Positions 1 through 8,384 of a stretch of 64,000 nucleotides of DNA are shown in pieces. The stretch's first letter is position 1. The number at the start of each line of letters is the position of its first letter. The notes under the pieces are model-generated. The model saw only the letters and a program-made list of their open reading frames with translations, was not told the DNA's origin and searched no databases. This DNA is from Aureisphaera sp963669405 (GTDB taxonomy: Bacteria; Bacteroidota; Bacteroidia; Flavobacteriales; Flavobacteriaceae). Position numbers and translations under genes: made by a program. The stretch is taken from positions 930,001 through 994,000 of the forward strand of contig CAXXHF010000002.1 in assembly GCA_963669405.2 (NCBI GenBank), read 5' to 3'.

Positions 1-1130
1 ACCACTGTTGGCCCCCACTCCGGTTCCCACCACGGTAACATCGATGGGGTCCCCCACACCGTCTCCGGCACAGATCTCTATATCGGTGGCTCCCGTCCCA
101 GTGATCTCAATGGCAGCGGCATCAGGGTCGTTCCTCGTAACGGAAATCGCATTGGAAAGATCAAAACATCCAGTCAATCCCGATACGTTCTGTCCCGTCA
201 TCAGTCCTGTCAACCCATCCTCATAACGGATGTACCAGATATCACAAACACCGTCCCCTGCTCCGTCCAGATCGAACGGTGGTGCGGCAGGTAAGCCAAG
301 GATGGTACCCGTGGCATTATCGGTTATGACCCAACCACTGTTGGCCCCCACTCCGGTTCCCACCACGGTAACATCGATGGGGTCCCCCACACCGTCTCCG
401 GCACAAATATCAATAGAAGTAGCTCCAGATCCTGTTATTTCGATAGCAGCAGCATCGGGGTCGTTCCTTGTAACGGAAATCGCATTGGAAAGGTCATAGC
501 AACCTACCAATCCCGATATGTTCTGCCCCGTCATCAGTCCTGTCAACCCATCTTCATAACGGATGTACCAGATATCGCAAACACCGTCACCTGCCCCGTC
601 CAGATCGAACGGTGGTGCGGGTGGCAAGGCAAGGATGGTGCCCGTGGCATTATCGGTTATGACCCAACCGCTGTTGGCACCCACTCCGGTTCCCACCACG
701 GTAACATCGATGGGGTCCCCCACACCGTCCCCAGCACAAATATCAATAGAAGTAGTTCCAGATCCTGTTATTTCGATAGCAGCGGCATCGGGGTCGTTCC
801 TCGTAACGGAAATCGCATTGGAAAGGTCATAGCAACCTACCAATCCCGATACGTTCTGTCCCGTCATCAGTCCGGTCAACCCATCCTCGTAGCGGATGTA
901 CCAGATATCACAAACACCGTCACCTGCCCCGTCCAGATCGAACGGTGGTGCGGCAGGTAAGCCAAGGATGGTACCCGTGGCATTATCGGTTATAACCCAA
1001 CCACTGTTGGCCCCCACTCCGGTACCAACTACGGTAACATCGATGGGGTCCCCCACACCGTCTCCGGCACAGATCTCGATATCGGTGGCTCCCGTCCCAG
1101 TGATCTCAATGGCAGCAGCATCTGCCAAAC
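1..1130. repeat. Tandem 333-bp direct repeats inside the secreted protein gene
   Basis: The same 333-bp unit recurs with matching landmarks at about 230, 563 and 896, with a further partial copy from 1 to 229. The copies differ at scattered positions only, for example GCAGGTAAGCC versus GGTGGCAAGGC near 276 and 618. The period is a multiple of three, so the units add whole 111-residue domains. The array continues beyond the left edge. Such identity suggests recent expansion or gene conversion and makes copy number hard to assemble. Confidence 0.9.
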
Positions 1131-1224
1131 ATTGCGCAGATACAGTAACACTCAAAAAAAAGAAAAACAGGAAAGCTCCTATTATCTTATTTGTTGTTTT
1201 GTTAAGAAATAATTTTTCTTTCAT
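1..1224 (-). CDS. Secreted repeat protein (adhesin-like), N-terminal part, open at window edge
   Basis: The minus-strand frame starts at 1224 and stays open to base 1, giving 408 codons with no stop. It begins with a signal peptide (MKEKLFLNK, then a hydrophobic core ending VTVSAQ at residues 26-31). From about residue 35 come units of 111 residues starting DAAAIEIT and containing ICAGDGVGDPIDVTVVG, GVCDIWYIRYEDGLTGLM, GCYDLSNAISVTRND. Each unit has three Cys and an Asp/Gly-rich segment (DLDGAGDGVCD) that could bind calcium. Similar repeats occur in large flavobacterial surface proteins; I infer an exported, possibly adhesive protein, and the C-terminus (where a sorting domain would be) is outside the window. 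Plus-strand frames over this region are shadows. A TAAGTTTG element at 1249-1256 is a likely promoter. The exact function is unknown. Confidence 0.85.
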   Translation of the reverse strand, partial: MKEKLFLNKTTNKIIGAFLFFFFLSVTVSAQCLADAAAIEITGTGATDIEICAGDGVGDPIDVTVVGTGVGANSGWVITDNATGTILGLPAAPPFDLDGAGDGVCDIWYIRYEDGLTGLMTGQNVSGLVGCYDLSNAISVTRNDPDAAAIEITGSGTTSIDICAGDGVGDPIDVTVVGTGVGANSGWVITDNATGTILALPPAPPFDLDGAGDGVCDIWYIRYEDGLTGLMTGQNISGLVGCYDLSNAISVTRNDPDAAAIEITGSGATSIDICAGDGVGDPIDVTVVGTGVGANSGWVITDNATGTILGLPAAPPFDLDGAGDGVCDIWYIRYEDGLTGLMTGQNVSGLTGCFDLSNAISVTRNDPDAAAIEITGTGATDIEICAGDGVGDPIDVTVVGTGVGANSG

Positions 1225-1248
1225 CGCTTATATTTTTTGTTAATACAA

Positions 1249-1256
1249 CAAACTTA
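1249..1256 (-). promoter_or_regulatory. Putative -7 promoter element of the secreted repeat protein gene
   Basis: Read on the minus strand this is TAAGTTTG, an exact match to the Bacteroidota -7 consensus TAnnTTTG. It lies 24 bases upstream of the start codon at 1224. No good -33 TTTG is seen at the usual spacing; a TTTC lies 17 bases upstream. Confidence 0.5.
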
Positions 1257-1275
1257 TAAACGACTTCATTGAAGA

Positions 1276-1295
1276 AATGTAAGCTAGCTTACATT
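1276..1295. promoter_or_regulatory. Perfect 20-bp palindrome upstream of the secreted repeat protein gene
   Basis: AATGTAAGCTAGCTTACATT is identical on both strands. It sits between gldC and the repeat protein gene and abuts the -33 region expected for the promoter at 1249-1256. It is not followed by a T-run in either direction, so it is not a typical intrinsic terminator. A dimeric repressor or activator site is my inference. Confidence 0.4.
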
Positions 1296-1323
1296 ACAAA
1301 AAAATCCATAATTTTTTAATAAG

Positions 1324-1659
1324 CTATTTTTCTGTAAGATCTAGTTTTTCAGCAAAGTAATCACAAAAATCACGCATTGTATCGCTCATTTTGTCATCAC
1401 CTGTAGCTCGTTGGAAAGTATCTGCCATAGCAGTAAGTGTTTGATGAAAAAAGACTTTCATTTCATCTAAAGGCATATCCTTTGTCCAAAGATCGATTCT
1501 CAATGCTTCTTTTGCCTTATGATCCCATACGGAAAGGAGCATTGCCTTTGACTCTTGGTTTTCTACTCCACCATCAGGAGCTGACCAATGTAATTTTTCT
1601 GGGATTTTATTTTCGTCTAAGCCAACGTTAATCGTTATTTTGGAAGTATGTGCACTCAT
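1324..1659 (-). CDS. gldC: Gliding motility protein GldC
   Basis: This 111-residue protein matches the GldC family over its whole length, including the conserved stretches VGLDENKIPEKLHW, MLLSVWDHK, RIDLWTKDMPLDEMK and RDFCDYFAEKL. GldC is a small protein required for efficient gliding in Flavobacterium johnsoniae; its biochemical role is not settled. It has no signal peptide or membrane segment. Its start codon overlaps the stop codon of gldB by four bases (ATGA), so the two are translationally coupled as in other flavobacteria. Confidence 0.93.
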   Translation of the reverse strand: MSAHTSKITINVGLDENKIPEKLHWSAPDGGVENQESKAMLLSVWDHKAKEALRIDLWTKDMPLDEMKVFFHQTLTAMADTFQRATGDDKMSDTMRDFCDYFAEKLDLTEK

Positions 1660-2615
1660 TTTTTTGGTTTGTATTTAGAATTTTTAAAAAGTTCCTCAGG
1701 TTCCATTTTAAGCATCTCTTGCAATGAAACTTCATTATTTTCCATAAAAGCCCTTATTATTTGCCATCCCAAATAACGCCCCACCATTCCAGGTGACTCA
1801 TTGTCCAATTCTAAATTGAACTTTGAAAAAGGGGCTGGATTTATAAATCGTGACGGTAATTTGGCATCGGTACTATAAAGCAATTCATTTTCCACAAAAT
1901 ATCTCCAAATATCGGCTTCATTATCTTGAGCCCAAGACAACTCTTCTTGCGTATATCCAATTTTTCTATGATCATCTGAAGCAGACATCCATAAATCTTT
2001 TAGATACAATTCCTTTCCAAAGTACAACATTTGAGCTAACAGGGAACGTTGTTTTGGGATAGCAACGTACCGTCTTGTGTATGCTGTTGCCACATCTGAA
2101 ATAATCATGTTAGGTTCCATGTTTTTTGAAATGAATTTTGCTATTCCTTCATAAAATGGATGCTCTGAACCCAGATATGTATCTAATTCTATCAACAATA
2201 AACTGTCCCTTGCAATTACCTTAGTTCTATAGTCTACGTCTGAAGTTATCGTATATACTCTAGGAATCGTAAACTCTGGATGATAATATTTAATATGTTT
2301 AAACAATTCTTCAAGTTCTTCTCCTAAGTCTACTTCATTAGGGAAAGCTGTTTTCACAGCATCATTAAGTTGTTGTTGCAAGGTGTCTTGTATTCGACCT
2401 TCCCATATACTATCATGGTATTGTTTTGGAAAAAATTGTGGAAATTGGTTTTTTAAATGTGGCAGATCATTTACACTAGCTTCACTAAAGATTTTATCAA
2501 ATCGTGTTAATTCGACATCAACTGGAATCTTAGCAATTTCTTTTTCAGTTTTGGATTTGGAATTGCATCCAAACACTAAACTCAACATAAAAATACCCCA
2601 AAGAATTTTCCTCAT
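1656..2615 (-). CDS. gldB: Gliding motility lipoprotein GldB
   Basis: I start this gene at 2615 (MRKILWGIF) rather than at the upstream in-frame ATG at 2672, because the shorter form puts a lipoprotein signal at the very N-terminus, with the lipobox LVFGC and Cys17 as the acylated residue. The 319-residue product resembles GldB, an essential component of gliding motility and T9SS function in flavobacteria, here as a lipid-anchored envelope protein. Recognisable stretches are VELTRFDKIF, FPKQYHDSIW and MVGRYLGWQIIRAFM. It overlaps gldC by four bases and is divergent from nadE across about 107 bases. Confidence 0.92.
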   Translation of the reverse strand: MRKILWGIFMLSLVFGCNSKSKTEKEIAKIPVDVELTRFDKIFSEASVNDLPHLKNQFPQFFPKQYHDSIWEGRIQDTLQQQLNDAVKTAFPNEVDLGEELEELFKHIKYYHPEFTIPRVYTITSDVDYRTKVIARDSLLLIELDTYLGSEHPFYEGIAKFISKNMEPNMIISDVATAYTRRYVAIPKQRSLLAQMLYFGKELYLKDLWMSASDDHRKIGYTQEELSWAQDNEADIWRYFVENELLYSTDAKLPSRFINPAPFSKFNLELDNESPGMVGRYLGWQIIRAFMENNEVSLQEMLKMEPEELFKNSKYKPKK

Positions 2616-2722
2616 GTGTTGTTTTTTTACAAGATTGTAACGGTCGTACCTTTTATAAATTTTGCTTTTCACTTACTTTTGTAGTGCAAAGGTATTACTA
2701 TTCATTATTAAACCCTTATAAA

Positions 2723-3509
2723 ATGCACATTGAAAAAGTCACCCATTATATTGTAGATTGGCTAAAGAACTACGCTGTTAATGCCAATATGGATGGATTT
2801 GTAGTTGGAGTTAGTGGCGGTATCGATTCTGGTGTAACCTCTACCCTTTGTGCCATGACAGGGCTAAAAAACTCTTTGTGTAGAATTGCCAATTCATCAA
2901 GCTATTTCTCAAGTAAATCGTGCACAAGAACACATTGCACAATTAAAGGAACGTTTTAACAATGTAAGTGATGTACGAGTAGATTTAACTCCCGTTTTTG
3001 AAGAATTTAAATCTCAAGTTCCTGATACCTCTTTAGAAACTTTAGATCTAAGTCTCGCAAACACACGTGCTCGATTACGTATGACTACATTATACTATTT
3101 TGCTGGATTGCATCGGTATCTTGTTGCTGGAACTGGTAATAAAGTGGAGGATTTTGGAGTTGGATTTTTCACTAAATATGGAGATGGCGGAGTAGACCTC
3201 AGCCCAATTGCGGATCTTATGAAAAGTGAAGTATATAAAATTGGCGATTTTGTAAAAGTTCCTGAATCTATTTTAAATGCTGTTCCTACTGACGGACTTT
3301 TTGGTGATAGTCGTAGCGATGAAGACCAGATAGGTGCTAGTTATGATGAGTTGGAATGGGCTATGGATATGCAGGATAAGAAGAAAACCCCTACAGACTT
3401 TAACGGGCGTAAAAAGGAGGTATTTGAAATCTATCTAAGGCTAAACAAAGCCAATCAACACAAAATGAACCCAATACCTGTGTGTGAAATCCCACAAGAA
3501 TTTAAATAA
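2723..3509 (+). pseudogene. nadE: NAD(+) synthetase, interrupted by a single-base frameshift
   Basis: The N-terminal part from ATG 2723 contains the ATP-pyrophosphatase P-loop VGVSGGIDSG. The rest, from about 2871 in another frame, carries PIHQAISQVNRAQEHI, RARLRMTTLYYFA, GTGNKVEDFGVGFFTKYGDGG and EDQIGASYDELEWAM. The frames join perfectly if one A of the six at 2866-2871 is removed, restoring TGLKTLCVELPIHQ and a 261-residue protein of normal length for the short, ammonia-dependent NadE. The enzyme makes NAD from deamido-NAD. Both halves are fully conserved with no other damage, so a sequencing error is likelier than decay. A start at 2684 is possible but adds residues not usual in the family. 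Confidence 0.88.
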
Positions 3510-3668
3510 TTTTTGCTTTTAACGAGTTTTCTTGACGTTGAACGAAAAATCGCTCAAACGCTATTTTCTTTTTATAGTTTTGAATTTGTAGTACAAGTAT
3601 TACAAATAACCTCACACAATAAAACTATTATCCCCGTTTTTGATAAAACGTAAAAGACGGACTATAAA

Positions 3669-4301
3669 ATGAAAAGAATCGTTATAGCAGATCATCACCC
3701 GGTGACCCGAAAGGGAATAGCATGTATGCTCAAAAAAAATGATAATTATTCCATTGTTGGGAAAGCCAATAATGGAGATGAGTTATTCAAAAGTTTAAAA
3801 GAGCTACAGCCCGACATCTTGATCATGGAGATTGATATGCCACAGATTAATGGCATTAATGCATTAAGAAACATCAAGACAGAATTTCCAGAAACACGGG
3901 TACTTATTTATTCTACACATCCTGAAGAAATTTACGCACTTCGTTCTATTAAGTCCGGAGCCGCAGGCTATGTTCCTAAAACAGCTTCTACCAAAGTATT
4001 CCTGAAAGCATTGAAACAAATTGCAAAAGGAGGAATCTTCCTTAACGAAGAGCTCACTTCTACTTTTACCAGTAGAAATGTAGGTGAAGCAAGTGCCATA
4101 AGCCGTTATAAAAAACTTTCTTCCCGTGAAATTGAAGTTCTTAACTTACTCTCAAGCGGAAAAAGGAATAAGGATATAGCCAACGCTCTCAATATTAATG
4201 AGAAAACGGTAAGTACTTATAAGACAAGATTGTTGAAAAAGCTTAAAGTGGACAACTTGGCGGATTTGATTCACCAATCGCGTATGTTTCAATTTGGATA
4301 G
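3669..4301 (+). CDS. LuxR/NarL-type response regulator with atypical receiver
   Basis: The 210-residue protein has an N-terminal receiver domain (about 1-125) and a C-terminal LuxR-type helix-turn-helix (about 148-205, LSSREIEVLNLLSSGKRNKD and NEKTVSTYKTRLLKKL). In the receiver the usual acidic pair is D8-H9, and the phosphoacceptor position is Glu54 (ILIMEIDMP) where family members have Asp (LMDINMP). S82 and K104 are in place. Glu at this site often mimics the phosphorylated state, so the protein may be constitutively active or regulated otherwise. No histidine kinase is adjacent. It converges tail to tail with dnaG one base away. Target genes are unknown. Confidence 0.85.
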   Translation: MKRIVIADHHPVTRKGIACMLKKNDNYSIVGKANNGDELFKSLKELQPDILIMEIDMPQINGINALRNIKTEFPETRVLIYSTHPEEIYALRSIKSGAAGYVPKTASTKVFLKALKQIAKGGIFLNEELTSTFTSRNVGEASAISRYKKLSSREIEVLNLLSSGKRNKDIANALNINEKTVSTYKTRLLKKLKVDNLADLIHQSRMFQFG

Positions 4302-4302
4302 G

Positions 4303-6267
4303 CTACACTACCCTTCTTAATTTTTCAGACAACACCATTCGTAAAGTGTTGTAATCCTGAACATCTTGTAGAATGTTCTGCCGTTCATTTTCTTCTTTTT
4401 CGGAAATGGCATCGGCCAATTCTGCAATTTTCATAGTTACAAAATGGCGCCTTAAATTAAGAATAGTCTCCATAACCATTTGTGGTATGGAATATTCTTT
4501 AAGTTTCACATAAATTTCTTTGCTGTCCCAAGATGCCAACTGGTATTTCTCATCATCCATTAAAATATGGGTAACTGCTTCTGCTGAATTAGGAGATAAC
4601 TGGTTTACAAACGTCTCCATCTTGATTTCCTGTTGTTGGTTCAAGATATTGATGATATCAAAATAGAGTTCCTTAAAACTATCATTGGCAAATTCAATTT
4701 CATCTTCTTGCAAATCCAAGTATACCTTCTCAAACACCCTAGATTTTACCTTTTCAGGCTTAAAAGCAATGGTTCCATCCTCAGAAGCTTCCAAAATAAG
4801 GTCTTCAAAATCCTCCTCTACATGACCATATAACAACAACAATTCTATGATCTTTCGTTCCAACTCATATTGAACATCTACTTTTTGAACGGGGGCTTTT
4901 GTTTCAGAAACCACCTCCATAGATTGTGGAGCATCTTGTTTGGCTCTTTTTGAAGCATCACGTTTATCCTTCTGTAGTATTTGCGCCAATGTACTGAAAA
5001 GGACCTCCTCACTTATATCCATGATTCGGCCACATTCTTTGATGTACACTTCCTGCTTTATAACATCTGGAATTTTCGAAATACTGGTAATCATATCCCG
5101 AATGGTTTCTGCCTTTTTAATAGGATCATTTTTGGCCTCGGAAGCCAATAGAGAAGCCTTAAAGTTTATGAAATCCTGGGCATTCTCTTCCAAGTAAAGG
5201 GTTAACGCTTCTAAAGAATTGTTCTTGGAAAATGTATCTGGATCTTCTCCTTCTGGAAAAGTACAGATCTTAACATTCATTCCTTGTTCCAAAATAAGAT
5301 CTACACCTCGTAAAGAAGCACGTAATCCAGCAGCATCGCCATCAAAAAGCAATGTGATGTTTTTGGTGAGACGATTAACAAGCCTGATCTGCTCTGGAGT
5401 TAAGGCAGTTCCTGAAGAAGAGACCACATTCTTGATTCCCCGTTGGTACATTTGGATAACATCTGTGTATCCTTCTACCAAATAACAGTTATCTTCTTTG
5501 GCAATGGTCTGCTTTGCATGGTAAATACCGTAAAGTACTTTGCTTTTATGGTAAATATCACTTTCAGGTGAATTAAGGTATTTAGCTGCTTTTTTATCGT
5601 TCGTTAAAATTCGACCACCAAATCCCAACACACGACCACTCATACTCAGGATAGGAAACATGACCCGCCCTTTAAAACGATCGAACTGTTTTTCTCCTTT
5701 TACAATGGTCAATCCTGTTTTCTCCAAATAGCTTAGCTGATATCCATTTTTAAGGGCATGTGAGGTAAAAGCATCCCATTCATCTGGAGAATACCCTAAA
5801 TCGAATTTCTGAATGGTTTCTTCAGTAAAGCCACGTTCTTTAAAATAGGTTTTGCCGATGGCTTTCCCTTTTTCACTATTTAATAATGTATCATTAAAAT
5901 ACCCTTTGGCAAATTCGCTAATTAAATAAAGACTTTCCCGTTCATTGGCTTGTTCCTTCTGCTCATCGGTCTGTTCAGTTTCCTCTATTTCAATGCCGTA
6001 TTTCTTAGCAAGGTATTTAATGGCTTCAGGGTAAGAAAAATGTTCGTGTTCCATTAAAAAAGCTACTACATTCCCTCCTTTTCCACTAGAAAAATCTTTC
6101 CATATCTGTTTTACGGGAGATACCATAAAACTTGGGGTACGTTCATCACTGAAAGGGCTTAGCCCTTTAAAATTACTTCCCGCTTTTTTTAATTGTACAA
6201 AATCACCGATAACCTCCTCCACACGAGCGGTATCAAAAACTTGGTCTATAGTGGTTCGTGAAATCAA
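4303..6267 (-). CDS. dnaG: DNA primase DnaG
   Basis: This 654-residue protein synthesises RNA primers at the replication fork. It has an N-terminal CHC2-like domain (about 30-95), a catalytic core, a TOPRIM domain (about 255-340, with LVEGYTDVIQMY and LLFDGDAAG) and a helicase-interacting C-terminus. The CHC2 region reads GLSPFSDERTPSFMVSP, then WKDFSSGKGG, so the Cys/His/Cys/Cys zinc ligands are replaced by Ser, Ser, Asp and Ser although the fold motif is kept. I recall the same substitution in other Flavobacteriaceae. Length and the TOPRIM acidic residues are normal. Confidence 0.95.
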   Translation of the reverse strand: MISRTTIDQVFDTARVEEVIGDFVQLKKAGSNFKGLSPFSDERTPSFMVSPVKQIWKDFSSGKGGNVVAFLMEHEHFSYPEAIKYLAKKYGIEIEETEQTDEQKEQANERESLYLISEFAKGYFNDTLLNSEKGKAIGKTYFKERGFTEETIQKFDLGYSPDEWDAFTSHALKNGYQLSYLEKTGLTIVKGEKQFDRFKGRVMFPILSMSGRVLGFGGRILTNDKKAAKYLNSPESDIYHKSKVLYGIYHAKQTIAKEDNCYLVEGYTDVIQMYQRGIKNVVSSSGTALTPEQIRLVNRLTKNITLLFDGDAAGLRASLRGVDLILEQGMNVKICTFPEGEDPDTFSKNNSLEALTLYLEENAQDFINFKASLLASEAKNDPIKKAETIRDMITSISKIPDVIKQEVYIKECGRIMDISEEVLFSTLAQILQKDKRDASKRAKQDAPQSMEVVSETKAPVQKVDVQYELERKIIELLLLYGHVEEDFEDLILEASEDGTIAFKPEKVKSRVFEKVYLDLQEDEIEFANDSFKELYFDIINILNQQQEIKMETFVNQLSPNSAEAVTHILMDDEKYQLASWDSKEIYVKLKEYSIPQMVMETILNLRRHFVTMKIAELADAISEKEENERQNILQDVQDYNTLRMVLSEKLRRVV

Positions 6268-6344
6268 ATGGGTTGTGATTAACGCGTGTTAGCTATAACA
6301 AATATACTTTTTCTAATGCACCAAAATACGAAATACAAAAACAA

Positions 6345-6369
6345 AAAAGACCCCTAAAAGAGGTCTTTT
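6345..6369 (-). terminator. Intrinsic terminator after the outer-membrane protein gene
   Basis: AAAAGACC and GGTCTTTT form an 8-bp stem with a 9-base loop; on the minus strand the stem runs into a T-run. It lies between the stop of the outer-membrane protein gene (6411) and the start of dnaG (6267). Confidence 0.75.
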
Positions 6370-6410
6370 CAATTAAAGAATTGGGTTAATTAAATAACCT
6401 AAAGCGAAAA

Positions 6411-7463
6411 CTAATCCATATCGAAACGCAGTCCTAAGGAAAGGTTACGTTGCTCTACAGGATTATCCTTAAAAATTGGGTTAAGGTCATACTTAACGTA
6501 CAACGCGGCATCCCGCCAACCTAAGTAAGCGCTTACCCCATAAATGAAGTTATTAGTGTTTAAATTTCCTTTTTGTTTTTGTTTTAAATCTTCTACCCCA
6601 TCATTGAATTTCAATTTCTGACGTGTTGCCAAACGCAACCCAGCATATCCTCCAAATCCAAGCTTTACTTTATTATGTGTAGAATACCTGAAGTATTCCT
6701 TACGTTCAATTTTGTTAGAAGGCCCCACTTCGAAATGCACAGGGAATACTAAGTTATCTATCCTAAATTTAGATTTATCCAGATCACGTTCAAAAACCTG
6801 CAATTCGGTTTGAGATCCTGTATCTACAAAATACCGGTTATCTGTAGGCTTCAAACCATTGAATTGAAATGAAAAACCATATTTAATCCGTAACCAATTG
6901 GTCTCTTTAAAAACCCTTGTCTTCCATGCCCACCCAATTTCGGCAAAACGGCTTCCAGCTATTTTAAAATCACTGTCCTCTAAAGATTCTCCATCTGTAA
7001 CTACATTATTCAACCCAAAGGCAAATACCAAATCACTAGTTGTTCTACGGTCGTATTTTCGTTTTTTGGGAGTATACTCGAATCCAATAATCCCCCCGTC
7101 GTTAAAAAATTTAAACTCTATTTTATCTGTTTCAAGTATCTCATCTCCTCCGCCATTCCGCTTTAAAAGGGCTATCTTATTATCTACAATAGCCAATCTG
7201 TTTTCTATATTAAGCGCTCTTCGCTCTGCCGCTTCTTTTTTAAGTTTTTCAGCTTCTTCTTCAGTGATTGAACCATTATCCAAACGATCGTTAATGATTT
7301 CTACTTCTCTTTTCAAAGAGTCCTTTTCATCATTAATGATTCCTTCCTTACTCTTTTCCAACACCTCGATTCTTGTTATACCGGGGTCATCTTCTTGTGC
7401 GTGACACTGGGCCATACCCAAGACCCACATCACTAATGCGATGCAATATGTAATTATTCTCAT
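6411..7463 (-). CDS. Predicted outer-membrane beta-barrel protein with N-terminal coiled coil
   Basis: The 350-residue product has a signal peptide (MRIITYCIALVMWVLG, cleavage near residues 22-23), then a charged helical segment at about 30-105 (EKDSLKREVEIINDRL, EEEAEKLKKEAAERRALNIE) that looks like a coiled coil. From about 115 it has alternating aromatic and polar strands ending in RNLSLGLRFDMD, typical of a barrel ending in aromatic strands. I do not recognise a named family. It is the last gene of a set with an ECF sigma factor and an anti-sigma-like protein, so it may belong to that regulon or act in envelope stress. Confidence 0.65.
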   Translation of the reverse strand: MRIITYCIALVMWVLGMAQCHAQEDDPGITRIEVLEKSKEGIINDEKDSLKREVEIINDRLDNGSITEEEAEKLKKEAAERRALNIENRLAIVDNKIALLKRNGGGDEILETDKIEFKFFNDGGIIGFEYTPKKRKYDRRTTSDLVFAFGLNNVVTDGESLEDSDFKIAGSRFAEIGWAWKTRVFKETNWLRIKYGFSFQFNGLKPTDNRYFVDTGSQTELQVFERDLDKSKFRIDNLVFPVHFEVGPSNKIERKEYFRYSTHNKVKLGFGGYAGLRLATRQKLKFNDGVEDLKQKQKGNLNTNNFIYGVSAYLGWRDAALYVKYDLNPIFKDNPVEQRNLSLGLRFDMD

Positions 7464-7511
7464 GTTTGTTCGATTTTTTTTTTGCTTTAAAAAGCAGCGA
7501 TTGATGAATTA

Positions 7512-8384
7512 TTAGTTGTTTCGTTCCGCTACTGCGGTCCTCACTTTGTTGAATCCTTCACCCAAGGCATCAAAGACTTTATCACGGAAGCCGCGTTCCA
7601 ATTCGGTCTCTACATCCATCAATAAAGCTTGCGCATTTACTTTATGATGGTTTGAGTTTAAGATTCGTTTAGTAGCAATATCACGTTGCGCCTTGGCCAA
7701 GAGCGCATCGACTTCTGCCATGCTTACTGTATTATTTTTTTCTTGGATCTTCTTTACTTCTTGCAATACTTCATCTACTTTTTGCTGAATGAAATTTTCT
7801 TCTTCCAACTTAGCTATGGTAGCTTCATTTTCCATTTTATGCACATCAGTTTTCTGATAGGTAATTGCTTCTTCTGCATCCTTTCTTTCGCGAAGTATCT
7901 GATCTGTTGATTTTTCATGGTTGATTTTTTCTTGACCGGGGTTTTCCTTGGACAATGCTACAGATTTTGATTTCTGGATTGGTGTTACTTTCAAATCTTT
8001 AGGGGAAACTAGATTCGTTTCATCTTTTAAAGACTCAATAGAGGTTTCCTTTTCAGTTTCTGAAATTGCATCATCTTCCTTGGTTAAAATAGGAGCTATA
8101 TCCTCATTTGGTTTTTCCTGAAAAATTTCTTCTTGGTAGGTTTCAATCTGATCCTCATTTACCAACTGATTTGTAACTGTGTCTTTTTTGAAAAAGAACC
8201 AACTTCCTACCAACAACATTCCTATAAAGCTGGCTGCAATAGCCATCCAAAAATAGGTTGGTTTCTTTTGTTGAGGAGTCTCCCCCAATTGCATCTCTAG
8301 TTTCTTCCATGCACCTTCACTTGGTTGAATTTCTCGCTCCTGCAACTTTTCCCGTATGTTCTCTTCAAATTTAATGGGTGCCAT
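7512..8384 (-). CDS. Membrane protein, probable anti-sigma factor
   Basis: The 290-residue product has a cytoplasmic N-terminus (about 1-43, with QPSEGAWKKLEMQL, like N-terminal segments of proteins next to ECF sigma genes), one membrane helix at about 44-66 (FWMAIAASFIGMLLVGSWFF), and a long charged, helical periplasmic region rich in Glu and Lys. The start overlaps the end of the sigma factor gene by 14 bases. One membrane span plus coupling to an ECF sigma gene suggests an anti-sigma factor; the sequence alone does not prove it, and I see no zinc-binding HxxxCxxC motif. Confidence 0.6.
   Translation of the reverse strand: MAPIKFEENIREKLQEREIQPSEGAWKKLEMQLGETPQQKKPTYFWMAIAASFIGMLLVGSWFFFKKDTVTNQLVNEDQIETYQEEIFQEKPNEDIAPILTKEDDAISETEKETSIESLKDETNLVSPKDLKVTPIQKSKSVALSKENPGQEKINHEKSTDQILRERKDAEEAITYQKTDVHKMENEATIAKLEEENFIQQKVDEVLQEVKKIQEKNNTVSMAEVDALLAKAQRDIATKRILNSNHHKVNAQALLMDVETELERGFRDKVFDALGEGFNKVRTAVAERNN

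Noticed and set aside
8..1243. Four similar plus-strand open frames of 72 to 115 codons with repeated sequence
   Set aside because: They are shadows of the minus-strand repeat protein, which has one continuous frame with a signal peptide across all copies.
1276..1295. Palindrome as terminator of gldBC
   Set aside because: There is no T-run after it on the minus strand; a protein-binding site is more plausible.
2864..2872. A_AAA_AAC heptamer in nadE as a programmed -1 frameshift site
   Set aside because: Restoring the frame requires removing one base (+1), which -1 slippage does not do; no stimulatory structure was apparent either.
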